64,000 bases of DNA from Colwellia sp. 20A7 (GCF_009832865.1 NZ_CP047130.1:2728001-2792000); one strand, 5' to 3'. Shown: positions 30,950-40,895, counted from the first letter of the stretch. The notes: generated from the letters alone by a model not told the origin. Translations and numbers: made by a program.

Positions 30950-31921
30950 CTAATTTAGGTTTGTTGCTTGACAGTACGCTGTATCGAGCGGAATAGACTG
31001 TTTAATTTGTTCCTTTGTATCAAGTAAATTATCTGCCTCTGGTGATAGTGCTAAGGCTTGCTCAATCAAAACATTAGCCTTGTTCTTACAGCCAATTTTA
31101 GCCAACACATAGGCATAATTATTTAAGTACGGGACTTGAGTCAGAACATCGGCTTTCGCCAGCTGGTAGCCTTTTTGGTACCACTGGGCGGCTACTATGG
31201 GGCTAGTAGGCAAATAATGATTAGCAAGTAAAAAATAAGGTAGCCAGTAGTCTTGCCACTCTTGACTGGCACGCTGCATAGCAGTCAAGCCTGCACCAGT
31301 TTTCTCTGTGCTTAGTAAATCTTGGGCTGCTTTGGTATAGATAAACTTGTTAAAGTGCTGACTGCTAACATGGCCGGGTACCGCAGCTAGAAACCAATAA
31401 TTACCACGCTGCCACGTGCGTTCAAATGTGGCTAGGTTCAGCTTATGTGCTTGAGTTTCTCCGGTGTGCAAGATAATATTTTCTTCAGCTAGGTCATATC
31501 CTATAACCACAGCATAGTGCCACATTGGAAACATCGATATAGAATTGTTCTGCAGTACAATAACGGGGATATTATCTTTCACCAAGCCCAGTAACTGGGT
31601 TAAAGAACCTCGTTCTGCATAGGCAAGTAGTCCATTTTGACGGGCACTAGAAATCATTTCGACTTGTAATGTGCCTTCTAGTTCCGGAATGAAAGTAGCT
31701 GGTGCAATATCCTTAGGTGCTGCAGTACCTCCATAAAAGTTAATTACTTCTGAAAGAGTCGTCGGCCCACAGAAAAATGCTTGCTGAGGATAAAACGGCA
31801 CATTTGGAATGGTATGTTGACTAAAACCAAAGTGATTATCTGATAATAACACTTTGGTTTGTATTGGCGTTTGACAGGCAGTGAGTAATAATAAAATACT
31901 AACAAACATACTAGTCTTGAT
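30950..31921 (-). CDS. PA2778-type C39-like cysteine peptidase lipoprotein with TPR repeats
   Basis: About 323 residues. A C39-like papain fold carries the Cys in FFCGPTTLSEV and the His in MWHYAVVIGYD. The C-terminal third has TPR-like helices (WQDYWLPYFLLANHYL, LNNYAYVLAKIGCKNKANVLIEQALALSPEADN). The first ATG (31907-31909) gives an uncharged signal MFVSILLLLTACQT and has no ribosome site at proper distance. An ATC at 31919-31921 has AAAAGGAG 7 bases upstream and yields MKTSMFVSILLLLTAC, a normal lipoprotein signal with lipobox LTAC. It follows a PA2779-type gene by about 28 bases, the usual pair. Function of the pair is not established. Confidence 0.82.
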   Translation of the reverse strand: MKTSMFVSILLLLTACQTPIQTKVLLSDNHFGFSQHTIPNVPFYPQQAFFCGPTTLSEVINFYGGTAAPKDIAPATFIPELEGTLQVEMISSARQNGLLAYAERGSLTQLLGLVKDNIPVIVLQNNSISMFPMWHYAVVIGYDLAEENIILHTGETQAHKLNLATFERTWQRGNYWFLAAVPGHVSSQHFNKFIYTKAAQDLLSTEKTGAGLTAMQRASQEWQDYWLPYFLLANHYLPTSPIVAAQWYQKGYQLAKADVLTQVPYLNNYAYVLAKIGCKNKANVLIEQALALSPEADNLLDTKEQIKQSIPLDTAYCQATNLN

Positions 31922-31949
31922 GATTATACTCCTTTTGAAACATTAGGAA

Positions 31950-32321
31950 TTAGATAGGTCTAATAAAAGGATATACGTCTGTAATTCCCATTAAATCTAG
32001 TACAGCAACTACTACCAGAACAGTTACAACAGTACCTACTATTCCGCCTGCTGGCATTTCATTCATCTGTGTATTTAAAGATGCCAATTCTTCTTGTGTC
32101 ATGTTAGCAATACGCATTTTTGCATTAGCTTGATCTACACCTAAAGCTGCTAACTTTTGTTGCACAGCATCTGAATCTACAAAAGACAAGACATGTTGTT
32201 TATTGTAGCTGTGTTGTTGACTTGCAAGTACCTGTTCTGAACCATAGACTCCGGCTGAAGCTTGCCCTAACCCTAAAATAAGTAAGAGGCAGCCTAAAGC
32301 AGTTTTTATATATTTATTCAT
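31950..32321 (-). CDS. PA2779-family small exported protein
   Basis: 123 residues with a signal peptide ending around GQASA (residue ~23), a short helical stretch (VDSDAVQQKLAALGVDQANAKMRIANMTQEELASLNTQ, here quoted only in part: VQQKLAALGV and MTQEELASLN), PAGG, and one C-terminal membrane helix VGTVVTVLVVVAVLDLMGI. This matches the PA2779 family, which nearly always sits just upstream of a PA2778-type peptidase, as here. The peptidase may process or partner this protein; this is inferred from gene pairing. Confidence 0.8.
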   Translation of the reverse strand: MNKYIKTALGCLLLILGLGQASAGVYGSEQVLASQQHSYNKQHVLSFVDSDAVQQKLAALGVDQANAKMRIANMTQEELASLNTQMNEMPAGGIVGTVVTVLVVVAVLDLMGITDVYPFIRPI

Positions 32322-32655
32322 AAATTAATAATCCTATTTAATGTGACTCTTATACTTTAAGAGATAAAATTCAATATGCTATTTGATAAAGAAGTGCTTT
32401 GACACTTACACTATAGCTTAATTAAGCAATATTGACCCTAGGTACTTTCCCTATAAATTGTAATCAAGTATTCAACGTATAAAATTTTTCACTTAATTAA
32501 TGAAACTGGTATAACTAAAGAAAGCGCGGTAGAAAGTTGCATAAAAAAATCCAGTGATATCAATCACTGGATTTTTATCTCATTAGCCAATTAATCAAGC
32601 TATAAATTGCTTAACTGCTCGGCATTAGCCAATTGGCGGTTTTTTTATATTTAAT
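32322..32655. other. Intergenic region between the TonB receptor and the PA2779 gene
   Basis: About 330 bases. It contains the receptor's terminator (32546-32576), a shorter palindrome GCCAATTGGC followed by a T-run near 32627-32648, and the upstream region of the PA2779 gene, where no clear promoter was picked out. Confidence 0.5.
32546..32576 (-). terminator. Rho-independent terminator of the TonB receptor gene
   Basis: AAATCCAGTGAT and its complement form a 12-bp stem with a 4-base loop, with an A-run on the left and a T-run on the right, so it can act on both strands. It lies about 80 bases past the receptor stop. Confidence 0.82.
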
Positions 32656-35247
32656 TTAAAACGCAAATCTTACTTTTGTATACAGGTAACGACCACGAGG
32701 ATTATGTACACTAGACACATAACCGTATAAATCGCTATCGCCATCACCAATTGCAAATGGTGGCTCTTCATCAAATAAGTTATTAACACCTAACGATAAT
32801 TTAATAGATTCAGTAACTCGGTAAGACGTTTGTAAATCAACTAATATTTGTGAGTCAACCATACGTGATGTATTACTATCAAAATCTAAAGTACCGTTAA
32901 AGTCGATGTCAGGTGTGTCTTCAAATTCACCTACATAACTAATGTTTAAGTTTGTATTAAGCTCACCAATTTCCCAATTGGTAGAGAAGATAAAGCGATG
33001 TTCTGGATAACCGTATTCGCCAGTGTAATCACGACCATCTTTTTCAAACTTGTCTTGATATGCCCATTCTAAATTAAACTTAAGTAAACCTAATTCATCA
33101 AGAGAGTAATTGTAGTTTACAGAGATATCAACACCGGAGACTTCCTGCGACGATAAGTTTTTAAATGTACTGTGTACTTTTTGTATTGTACCTAGGCTTA
33201 AACCACCTGTTGCTGGTAGACGAACACAAACTGTACTATTTTGATTGCCACATTCTGCAGCATAAATAGGACCAAAATCTTCTTGATCAATTTTATTATC
33301 TTGAGTAATACTCCACACATCAACACTTACACCAAATTCGGCTGCTGGTGCCCAGATAACACCCACGTTCCATGATTCTGACTCTTCTGCTTGTAAATCA
33401 GGGTTACCAGAGAACTCAATATTGTAATCAAGCGCTTGGCAATCTAATCCTGTTTGTTCACAACGTTCTGTATCCACAAAAAATTGACTTTTTTGTGATG
33501 GACCTAAGCCTATTTGTGCTAATGATGGCGCTCTAAAGCCTTGAGCCCACGAACCACGTACAGTAATTTCTTCAGTTGGTGCCCAGCGCAGAGCTACTTT
33601 TGGATTAGTTGTAGTACCAAAGTCACTATAATCATCGTAACGACCCGCTAATTGTAGTTCAAGGTTATCAGCAAGCGGAATAGAAAACTCAACATAGGCA
33701 GCATACTGCTCACGATCAGCAGAGGCTGATACAGATTCAGTACCAAAAATTAAGCCTCGTTGAAATTGATCATCAGGAATATCATTTACATCTTCTTCTC
33801 GGTATTCGATACCTGCCGCCATCATGACAACATCATCACCAAAACTAAATGCTTCGCCGGTAATGTTTGCATCAAACGATGTCATATGTGATTCGCCGCG
33901 TCGTACTAAACTAGTTGTTATTCTATCGATAACTGCCGCATCGTTATAAGTGCCGCCAAACGGGTTGTAATTTCCAGCATCAATTTCTTGTTGTAAAAAG
34001 TCAGTCCGAACCCAGCCTTGGGTTCTATCGCCAGTTTGTAGCGATTTACTACGGCCTTTTTGCACCGCTGTTTCCCAACTCCAATCGTTAATTTCGCCTT
34101 TTAACCCTGCAACAAAACGTAAGGTGTCTGACTCAATGTCCCATTGGCGAGCGCCTGCATCAACTGTACGGTAACGACCAATTTGAATGTCTTCACCAAA
34201 TGGGTTATTTGGATGACTAGCTGGTACCGTAAGGCCTGCATCTTCATCAAGTGGTGTTGGCGCACCTGCAGCTACAGAGCTATTATGCTGAACAGCCATT
34301 TCTAAAAAGCCAGTAATGCCGTTATCAAAGCGATATTCAAATTGTGAAATAGCGCCTATACGCTCAGCTGCTGGGGCAATATATCCATAAGATCCGTAAT
34401 CAAATAAGCAACTCCCCCCAGAAGTTGCATTTTCAGCAGGGCATGCAGGGTCAATTGTTTTTACGCCATCGACATAAAAGTAGCCTGGAAAACCACGAGA
34501 TGAACGGAAATCTTCACCACCATACGGTGCTTGGTTTGCTGTACCTAAACTACCCATTTCATCAGAAGACAAAGAGGTGTTTTTAAAATAATCGATAATA
34601 ACTGATGCACTACTTTTTTCGCTTGTAGTACCCCAAACTAGGCTTGCTGTTGTTTCTTCATAATTTGGACCATCTGTACCGCCATAGCCTAGATTAATTT
34701 CAACACCATCAATATCTTTCTTTAAGATAACGTTAACTACACCCGCTACTGCATCTGAGCCATAGATAGCTGAAGCGCCATCTTTTAGTATATCGATGCG
34801 CTCAATAGCAGAAACAGGAATACTGTTAATATCTACAAATGAGTTGGTGATACCCTCAGCAAAAGCACTAATTGATACACGACGACCATTGATTAGCACC
34901 AGTGTTGCATCGGCCCCTAAGCCTCGTAAGCTTACAGCAGCTGAGCCGTTAGCAGTTGAATCTTGATTATTACCACGAGTAGAGAATGTACCGCTACCTG
35001 CTACAGGCATTCTTTCAAGAAGTTGCTGTAAATTGTCGTAACCCATATTTTCAATATCAACTCGACCTATAGATTGCACCGGAGAGGGGCCTTCTATATC
35101 TGATCGCTTGATACGTGAACCTGTTACTTCAATACGTTCTACATTCTTTACTTCATCTGCAGCATATGAAATTGTTGTAAAGCCAGCTGATAATGCGAGT
35201 GTTGCACCCGCAATAATATTGGGTGTAAATACAGTTGATTGTTTCAT
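32656..35247 (-). CDS. TonB-dependent outer-membrane receptor
   Basis: 863 residues. A signal peptide ends near SYAA (residue ~30). The TonB box and plug start at VERIEVTGSRIKRSD; the plug continues with VSLRGLGADATLVLINGRR and GASAIYGSDAVAGVVNVILKK. A 22-strand barrel fills the rest and ends in LYTKVRFAF with the terminal Phe. The RxLLxRMP and GSRIKR style places it with the large marine group annotated as oligosaccharide or peptide receptors rather than classic siderophore receptors. No degradative enzyme or TonB gene adjoins it, so the ligand is unknown. Confidence 0.93.
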   Translation of the reverse strand: MKQSTVFTPNIIAGATLALSAGFTTISYAADEVKNVERIEVTGSRIKRSDIEGPSPVQSIGRVDIENMGYDNLQQLLERMPVAGSGTFSTRGNNQDSTANGSAAVSLRGLGADATLVLINGRRVSISAFAEGITNSFVDINSIPVSAIERIDILKDGASAIYGSDAVAGVVNVILKKDIDGVEINLGYGGTDGPNYEETTASLVWGTTSEKSSASVIIDYFKNTSLSSDEMGSLGTANQAPYGGEDFRSSRGFPGYFYVDGVKTIDPACPAENATSGGSCLFDYGSYGYIAPAAERIGAISQFEYRFDNGITGFLEMAVQHNSSVAAGAPTPLDEDAGLTVPASHPNNPFGEDIQIGRYRTVDAGARQWDIESDTLRFVAGLKGEINDWSWETAVQKGRSKSLQTGDRTQGWVRTDFLQQEIDAGNYNPFGGTYNDAAVIDRITTSLVRRGESHMTSFDANITGEAFSFGDDVVMMAAGIEYREEDVNDIPDDQFQRGLIFGTESVSASADREQYAAYVEFSIPLADNLELQLAGRYDDYSDFGTTTNPKVALRWAPTEEITVRGSWAQGFRAPSLAQIGLGPSQKSQFFVDTERCEQTGLDCQALDYNIEFSGNPDLQAEESESWNVGVIWAPAAEFGVSVDVWSITQDNKIDQEDFGPIYAAECGNQNSTVCVRLPATGGLSLGTIQKVHSTFKNLSSQEVSGVDISVNYNYSLDELGLLKFNLEWAYQDKFEKDGRDYTGEYGYPEHRFIFSTNWEIGELNTNLNISYVGEFEDTPDIDFNGTLDFDSNTSRMVDSQILVDLQTSYRVTESIKLSLGVNNLFDEEPPFAIGDGDSDLYGYVSSVHNPRGRYLYTKVRFAF

Positions 35248-36127
35248 CCTTAAATCCTTGTTGATATGTTATTAATATTGTTGTTTAAAATTTAAAACAG
35301 GTACATTAATATCATGTAACTTAAGTGTTAGCAATTGCGATTTTTTGAGATTTAAGTATGAATTTTGAGCGATTTCATTAGTACTTTAATCTGAATAAAG
35401 GTAGTTTGATGCGAGTTAACTTAACGAATATAGGGACGACGTTTAACTATTTATTTTATCAAAAATGCTGAGCTAAACAGTAAAAACTGAGATTGAAGCC
35501 AACTCATTAGAGCAAATATTGAATAATTCAGCACAACTCAATATCATCACTTTATTACGATTATTATAATCAATGGGGTCAGAGTATTCGAAATAAGCGA
35601 TTTGGCCTTAGTCTTGTAGCTAGACAATAATGTCAGACTAAACTTCCACAGCCCGCTGAAGATCCAAAGCTATCATTCATCTGTAATGAATATTTTCAAT
35701 AATATTCCTAATGTTTAGATTTCTTGAAACCTGAGTTTAATACGTTGTGAATAAGTCCTTCAACGCTTATTTTACTTATTTAAATATAAAACTACAAAGA
35801 GAGGAATAAAACTAGGGATAACAATGACTGCTTTGTCATGTTCTTGGTCAAAGTAAGCGTTATTTACTGCATTATTTAATAAATACTTAGTAATGACTAA
35901 GTAATAATAAGTAGCATAAATGGTATCGCTAAGTGTCAGAGGTCCTTCAATTATTCATCGTTAAGTCTTACTAAAGAATTCTCTAAAAAACAGCTCAAAA
36001 AGTAATGACATTATGCAAATTAGGTAGATAATAACCATACAATAGTTACTTTATTTCATAGAGATAACAAACACTCTCTCCAATAAAGTTCCTTTATTAA
36101 TAAATACCACACAAAAAAGAAGTTACG
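35248..36127. other. Long intergenic region upstream of the TonB receptor
   Basis: About 880 AT-rich bases between divergent genes. A short open stretch near 35490-35570 reads like a C-terminal end and is followed by GGGGTCAGAGT (35576-35586), a sequence I recall near some IS200-like transposase genes; this may be a remnant, but nothing firm supports it. Confidence 0.45.
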
Positions 36128-37453
36128 ATGAATTTAAAAACAGAATCCTCCTTAGAAAAAAAAGCATTTGGTTTATGGAGTGCGGTATTTTTAGGTATAG
36201 GCTCCATGGTTGGTGCGGGAATTTTTATTGTTATTGGAGAAGCTGGTGTTATTGCTGGGAATCTAGTGACCCTCTCTTTTGCTATTGCCGCAGTTATCGC
36301 ATTATTTTGTGGTTACTCCTTAAGTAAACTTGCTGTTCGTTATCCAAGCCGAGGGGGTATTGTAGAATATCTTACACATGGTTACGGCGAAGGCGTATTT
36401 TCGGGCGCGCTTGGTGTATTATTTTACTTCGCTCAATTAGTTGCCATAGCAGCCGTGTGTAAGTCTTTTGGCACATATGCAGCAACCTATTTTCCAGATA
36501 GTGATAGTGGCTTAATCCTTAATATATTTGCTGTTTCTATACTGTCTTTTTTTGTCATTATTAATTTTATTGGTGCCTCAATTGTAGCTAAGGCTGAGAA
36601 TATAATTGTGGTTATTAAATTATTCGCGTTAATTATTTTTACTGTAATAGCATTATTTTATATTCAACCTGCGCGCCTAACATTAGCCAATGCGCCAGCG
36701 ACTTTACATGTTTTTTATGCCTTAGGATTAACATTTTTTGCCTTCCAAGGATTTAGCGTTATTACTAACAGCGTTGAAGATATGGAGAGCCCTGAAAAAA
36801 CGATGCTAAAGGCGATGATTATTGCCATTGTTCTTGTTACTGTTTTGTATATAGCCGTTTCTCTCGCCGTTTTTGGTAATCTATCATTAGCAGCTATTAT
36901 TGAAGATAAAGATTATGCTTTAGCTGAAGCTGTTCGCCCCGCCTTAGGTGAATGGGGATTCAAAATTATAGCCATCACAGCGTTACTTGCTACCGCATCG
37001 GCGATTAATGCAACCCTGTATGCGGTAACCCAAATTGGCTACACATTAGCAAAAGAAGGAAACCTACCAGAAGTATATGAATACCATATTTTTAATAACA
37101 CTGAAGGGTTGTTAATTTCTGCATTACTTATAGTTCCAATGATTTTATTGTTCGACTTAAGTCAAATTGCCAGCATAGCGGCTATCTCAGTATTACTGAT
37201 ACAAGGATTTACGCATACAGGTCATTTATTTAAAATCAAAGAAACTAACGCCAAAATATCCTGCGTTATCGCTGCCGTTGTCGGGTCTTTTGGTGCCGCA
37301 CTTTTTGCAATTGCCTATTCATCTCAATCAATGCCGAATATTGTTTATTATATACTTTCAATTTTCTTTATCGCGTTTATGTTCGAAGTAATAATGCGCT
37401 TGTATACAAATAGAGTTATACAAAAACAGATAGTATCCACAGTTGAAAAATAA
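36128..37453 (+). CDS. APC-family amino-acid permease
   Basis: 441 residues with about 12 membrane segments. The first carries the family substrate motif GIGSMVGAGIF (~24-34). SRGGIVEYLTHGYGEG and FFAFQGFSVITNSVEDMESPEKT match the APC superfamily consensus loops. Proteins of this type exchange or import amino acids. The gene is single, with no metabolic neighbour to suggest a substrate. Confidence 0.9.
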   Translation: MNLKTESSLEKKAFGLWSAVFLGIGSMVGAGIFIVIGEAGVIAGNLVTLSFAIAAVIALFCGYSLSKLAVRYPSRGGIVEYLTHGYGEGVFSGALGVLFYFAQLVAIAAVCKSFGTYAATYFPDSDSGLILNIFAVSILSFFVIINFIGASIVAKAENIIVVIKLFALIIFTVIALFYIQPARLTLANAPATLHVFYALGLTFFAFQGFSVITNSVEDMESPEKTMLKAMIIAIVLVTVLYIAVSLAVFGNLSLAAIIEDKDYALAEAVRPALGEWGFKIIAITALLATASAINATLYAVTQIGYTLAKEGNLPEVYEYHIFNNTEGLLISALLIVPMILLFDLSQIASIAAISVLLIQGFTHTGHLFKIKETNAKISCVIAAVVGSFGAALFAIAYSSQSMPNIVYYILSIFFIAFMFEVIMRLYTNRVIQKQIVSTVEK

Positions 37454-37649
37454 AAAGCACTCATAATACAAAGTAATAAAGCAATTAATACTAACGTTTA
37501 TAATTACTTATATTGTTCTTCAATAATATAAGTAATTATCACTATTTATTTGATCTTAAATTAGCTTTCGTACGTATAGGTTTTATTATGAAACTAAACG
37601 TTGAGTATAAAATAAATTGCGATATTTAAATTACCTCGAGCTAGTGAAT

Positions 37650-38279
37650 ATGACAGACAGTTATAGAACTAAACTGATAAACAGTTTATCTGGGTTTAAA
37701 AGTGCTAATCTTATCGGCACCATCAATAAACAAGGCCAAACTAATTTAGCCATATTCAGCTCTGTTGTTCATCTTGGTGCCTCCCCTGCACTCATCGGTT
37801 TTATTACCAGACCACACACAGTTACCAGACATACTTTAGAAAACATTAAACAAACCAAGCAATTTACCATTAACCAAGTAAATAAAGATATTTGGCGTTC
37901 AGCTCATCAAACATCAGCACGTTACGATGCAGATCAATGTGAGTTTCAACACACAGGGCTAACACCTATATTTATTGATGAAGTTAACGCCCCTTTTGTT
38001 AAAGAAAGCCTGTTAAAATATGCGTTAACACTTGAAGAAATAGTACCGGTTGCTGCAAACAACACCCAATTAGTCATAGGTAAAGTAACAAATATTATTT
38101 GTGAGCCTCACGCGATTCGAAAAGACGGTTACATTGATATTGAATCGTTAGAAACGGTTAGTATTTCCGGGTTAGATAGCTACCACGTAACTGAGCGATT
38201 ATCTCGATTAAGTTATGCAAAAAAAGACAAGTTACCAGAAGATCTTTCTATCGACGGTGATAGATTGAGTAAACAATAA
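37650..38279 (+). CDS. Flavin reductase-like FMN-binding protein
   Basis: 209 residues from the ATG at 37650; the frame is open to a TTG at 37617, but that has no ribosome site. SLSGFKSANLIGTI, LAIFSSVVHLGASPALIGFI and a TRHTLENI loop resemble the split-barrel flavin reductase family, where the loops bind FMN. The C-terminal part QLVIGKVTNIICEP is the usual dimer strand. It may reduce flavin or carry FMN for an unknown partner. Function not assignable further. Confidence 0.8.
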   Translation: MTDSYRTKLINSLSGFKSANLIGTINKQGQTNLAIFSSVVHLGASPALIGFITRPHTVTRHTLENIKQTKQFTINQVNKDIWRSAHQTSARYDADQCEFQHTGLTPIFIDEVNAPFVKESLLKYALTLEEIVPVAANNTQLVIGKVTNIICEPHAIRKDGYIDIESLETVSISGLDSYHVTERLSRLSYAKKDKLPEDLSIDGDRLSKQ

Positions 38280-38424
38280 ATATAGCATCGGTAATGAAAT
38301 ATTAACAATAGATTGCATTACCGGATCGTTATTTTCGATGTATATACTAGATACATAACTGCACTTAATATTTGATGTAACTGATATCAATTTAGCTATT
38401 TGATGACCTTGTTTGGAGATAAAC

Positions 38425-38850
38425 ATGCTTAACATTTTTTATGATGGTAACTGCCCTTTATGCGCTGCAGAAATGAGTCATCTTAAAAAGTTTGATACCG
38501 ATAATTTAATTACCTTAATTGATATACATCAACCAGACTTTGAAGCTCTATACCCTAATGTACAATTTTCTGATGCGATGAAAATACTCCACGGACATTA
38601 TAACGGGCAAGTGTTATTGGGATTAGAAGTTACCCACAGAGCATGGACTTTGGTTGGAAAAGGTTTTTGGGTTGCACCACTTAATTGGCCAGTAATTAAA
38701 ACAGTGAGTCATTGGGTATATTTAGGTTTAGCTAAATATAGACATCAAATTTCATCATTTTTAGCTAAAACATTTAATATGAAAACCAATGATTGCGGTA
38801 CAGGTACTTGTAACGCAAAAACGTTAAAGAATCATAATAAAAAGCACTAA
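38425..38850 (+). CDS. DCC-family (DUF393) thioredoxin-like protein
   Basis: 141 residues. The N-terminus LNIFYDGNCPLCAAEM holds the CPLC motif and the DxxCPxC pattern of the DCC/DUF393 family, which is thought to be thiol-disulphide redox proteins. HQPDF, LHGHYNGQ and HRAWTLVGKGFW further match it. The ATG at 38425 has TTGGAG 6 bases upstream and is preferred to the in-frame TTG at 38413. Partner unknown. Confidence 0.85.
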   Translation: MLNIFYDGNCPLCAAEMSHLKKFDTDNLITLIDIHQPDFEALYPNVQFSDAMKILHGHYNGQVLLGLEVTHRAWTLVGKGFWVAPLNWPVIKTVSHWVYLGLAKYRHQISSFLAKTFNMKTNDCGTGTCNAKTLKNHNKKH

Positions 38851-38881
38851 AGTAGTATAAACACAATTACTTTAGTGCTTT
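38841..38881 (+). terminator. Hairpin overlapping the DCC gene end
   Basis: AAAGCACTAAAGTA and its exact complement form a 14-bp stem that begins inside the last codons of the DCC gene. Instead of a T-run it is followed by extra copies of TTTAGTGC, so it may have decayed or grown by slippage. Confidence 0.5.
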
Positions 38882-38902
38882 AGTGCTTTAGTGCTTTAGT
38901 GC
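38871..38902. repeat. Tandem repeat TTTAGTGC, 4 copies
   Basis: Four exact 8-base units, the first being the right arm of the hairpin above. It probably arose by replication slippage at the hairpin and may vary between strains. Confidence 0.9.
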
Positions 38903-38967
38903 TTTAAAAAGTATCCCATCCTGAAATTATTTTAAACAGTGATGTCAGTAAATTGATGCTAAACAAA

Positions 38968-39228
38968 CTATTTCCAGCCCATAAGCCATTTATCACGCAA
39001 CTTTAGCTCACGCCAGTCAATATTATATTCGTTCTTGGTCATTACGGCTTCTATCACGCATTGAATCACGTTTTGCTGTTCATCAAACTTAACTACAGTG
39101 ATAACAAAATGCTTTTCTTTTTTTGTCACCTCAACCTTAGTCCACTTACTGTGTATCAGTGCTTTGGGATTAATCTTATTTATGTGCTTTGTCTTTATAT
39201 GCTTTGTATTTATATGCTCAGCGTTCAT
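38968..39228 (-). CDS. Small Trp-rich protein (TIGR02450 type)
   Basis: 86 residues. From residue ~19 on, NPKALIHSKWTKVEV, KEKHFVITVVKFDE, IEAVMTKNEYNIDWREL and DKWLMGWK match the small conserved Trp-rich family TIGR02450 (family from memory). The N-terminal tail is a lysine/histidine stretch with KHINTKHIK-like repeats not expected in the family, so the true start might be later, but no other ATG exists before the core. Function unknown. It lies just downstream of hemH in the same direction. Confidence 0.72.
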   Translation of the reverse strand: MNAEHINTKHIKTKHINKINPKALIHSKWTKVEVTKKEKHFVITVVKFDEQQNVIQCVIEAVMTKNEYNIDWRELKLRDKWLMGWK

Positions 39229-39276
39229 ATACTTGTGTCCATAAGTTTGGTGTTATCACAATTTAGCTTGTTAAAA

Positions 39277-40356
39277 TTAGTCCTTCGCACCTAACGTTGT
39301 CGCTAATTCAAAACGTTGAGCTGTGTCACTATTAACAGACCAGCCTTGTAAATGTTGTTCTACTAGTTTCGCCATCATATCAATATGATCTGACTCTGCA
39401 TTCAGCGCTGGAATATACTCGTACCTTTCACCGCCTGCGTCCATAAAGTAGTCACGATTTTCGATACCGATTTCTTCAATGGTTTCTAAACAGTCCGATG
39501 AAAAACCAGGGCAAACTAATTGCACTGATTTAACGCCTTGTTGCGCTAACTCTATCAGTGTTTTGTCTGTGTAGGGTTGCAGCCATTCTTCACGGCCAAA
39601 GCGTGATTGAAAACTAACTAGGTACTCATCTTCATTCAAGCCTAAGTTTTCTGCGAGTAATCGAGACGTTTTATAACACTCACAATGATATGGGTCACCA
39701 TTAAGTAGATAACGTTTTGGAATGCCGTGATAAGTGAAAATTAACTTATCCGCCCGCCCATTACTTTCCCAATGTTGACGAATTTTGTCTGCTACGGCTT
39801 CAATATACGCAGGAAAATCATGATAATGGTTAATAAAGCGTAATTCTGGTATTAAACGTTTTTTAGCTAAACTTGCTGCTACGGCATCAAAAGTAGATGC
39901 TGTGGTAGAAGCACAATATTGCGGGTAAAGCGGTAACACTAATAATTTACGTACGCCTTGATTAAGCATGTTATCAATCACTGAATCGATGGAAGGCGAG
40001 CCATAACGCATGGCAAATTCAACAACTATATTCTCACCATACTTTTGCTTTAGCACTTTATCCAGCGCATCACTTTGATCTTGAGTATGAAATAATAACG
40101 GTGAGCCACGCTCTGTCCAAACAGTACTATAAGCTTTAGCAGAACGTTTAGGACGAATATTTAAAATAACCAAATTAAGGATCATCCACCACAGCAAGCG
40201 CGGAGTCTCAACAACACGAGGATCTGACAAAAATTCTCGTAAATACCTTTTTAACTCAGTTTTTTTAGGCGCGTCAGGTGTGCCTAAATTAGTAATCAGT
40301 ATTCCAATCTTATCTTGTTGTTTATGGGTAAAGCTGGAATTTCCTTGATATTTCAT
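39277..40356 (-). CDS. hemH: Ferrochelatase
   Basis: HemH inserts ferrous iron into protoporphyrin IX, the last step of heme synthesis. It begins KIGILITNLGTPDAP, contains YLREFLSDPRVVE, PLYPQYCASTTAS, the catalytic His in FTYHGIPKRYL and the conserved Glu in CPGFSSDCLETIEEIGIE. The 359-residue length is usual for marine gammaproteobacteria. The CHCECYK segment (Cys-rich) is present but a 2Fe-2S cluster is not implied. It is near cbiX, another tetrapyrrole chelatase gene. Confidence 0.97.
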   Translation of the reverse strand: MKYQGNSSFTHKQQDKIGILITNLGTPDAPKKTELKRYLREFLSDPRVVETPRLLWWMILNLVILNIRPKRSAKAYSTVWTERGSPLLFHTQDQSDALDKVLKQKYGENIVVEFAMRYGSPSIDSVIDNMLNQGVRKLLVLPLYPQYCASTTASTFDAVAASLAKKRLIPELRFINHYHDFPAYIEAVADKIRQHWESNGRADKLIFTYHGIPKRYLLNGDPYHCECYKTSRLLAENLGLNEDEYLVSFQSRFGREEWLQPYTDKTLIELAQQGVKSVQLVCPGFSSDCLETIEEIGIENRDYFMDAGGERYEYIPALNAESDHIDMMAKLVEQHLQGWSVNSDTAQRFELATTLGAKD

Positions 40357-40514
40357 TTATTTACTCAGTATGATTTAAAAATAATAAGTTAACGATAATG
40401 GGACTTTAACATTACTTGCATGACTCATTTACGCTAGATTAAAATGTGTGATAATTACAATGGCATAAGTATAGATAACATACCTATATATAATCTACGC
40501 TTAGATAATATAAA

Positions 40515-40895
40515 TTAAGCCATGTTGGTTACAGTAGTATTTGCAGAAGCAATTAACAAATCCATAATAAGTGGTGAAGCCCCTATGTGCGGCGCAACAT
40601 TTATTTCAATATCTGGATATAACGCCCTTGTTTCATTAATAATATTTGGAATATCTTCAATAACATGACGCCCAGAATTTAAAAAATAAGGCAGTACAAT
40701 AATTGATGTTGCGCCATCATCAACACATAGCTTTATACCATCAGGTATTAAAGGTGCTGATAACTCTAAAAAAGCGGCATGAATAATAGTGTATTGCGCT
40801 GAACATTGGCTTTTTAATTTTTCGGCTAATATAACAACTTCTTCATTAGATTGTTTTCTTCGGCTGCCATGAGCCACTAGTAATAATGCTTTCAT
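40515..40895 (-). CDS. CbiX/SirB-type chelatase
   Basis: 126 residues, one chelatase domain. KALLLVAHGSRRKQSNEE holds the catalytic His, and LPYFLNSGRHVIEDIP the second metal-binding His. Short CbiX forms insert iron or cobalt into sirohydrochlorin for siroheme or cobalamin. The Cys, His and DD positions around HAAFLE agree with the family. It is an independent unit about 160 bases upstream of hemH in the same direction. Confidence 0.88.
   Translation of the reverse strand: MKALLLVAHGSRRKQSNEEVVILAEKLKSQCSAQYTIIHAAFLELSAPLIPDGIKLCVDDGATSIIVLPYFLNSGRHVIEDIPNIINETRALYPDIEINVAPHIGASPLIMDLLIASANTTVTNMA

Noticed and set aside
35487..35590. Possible C-terminal remnant followed by GGGGTCAGAGT, recalling IS200-like element ends
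   Set aside because: Fewer than 30 codons and only one short motif; not enough to call a mobile element.
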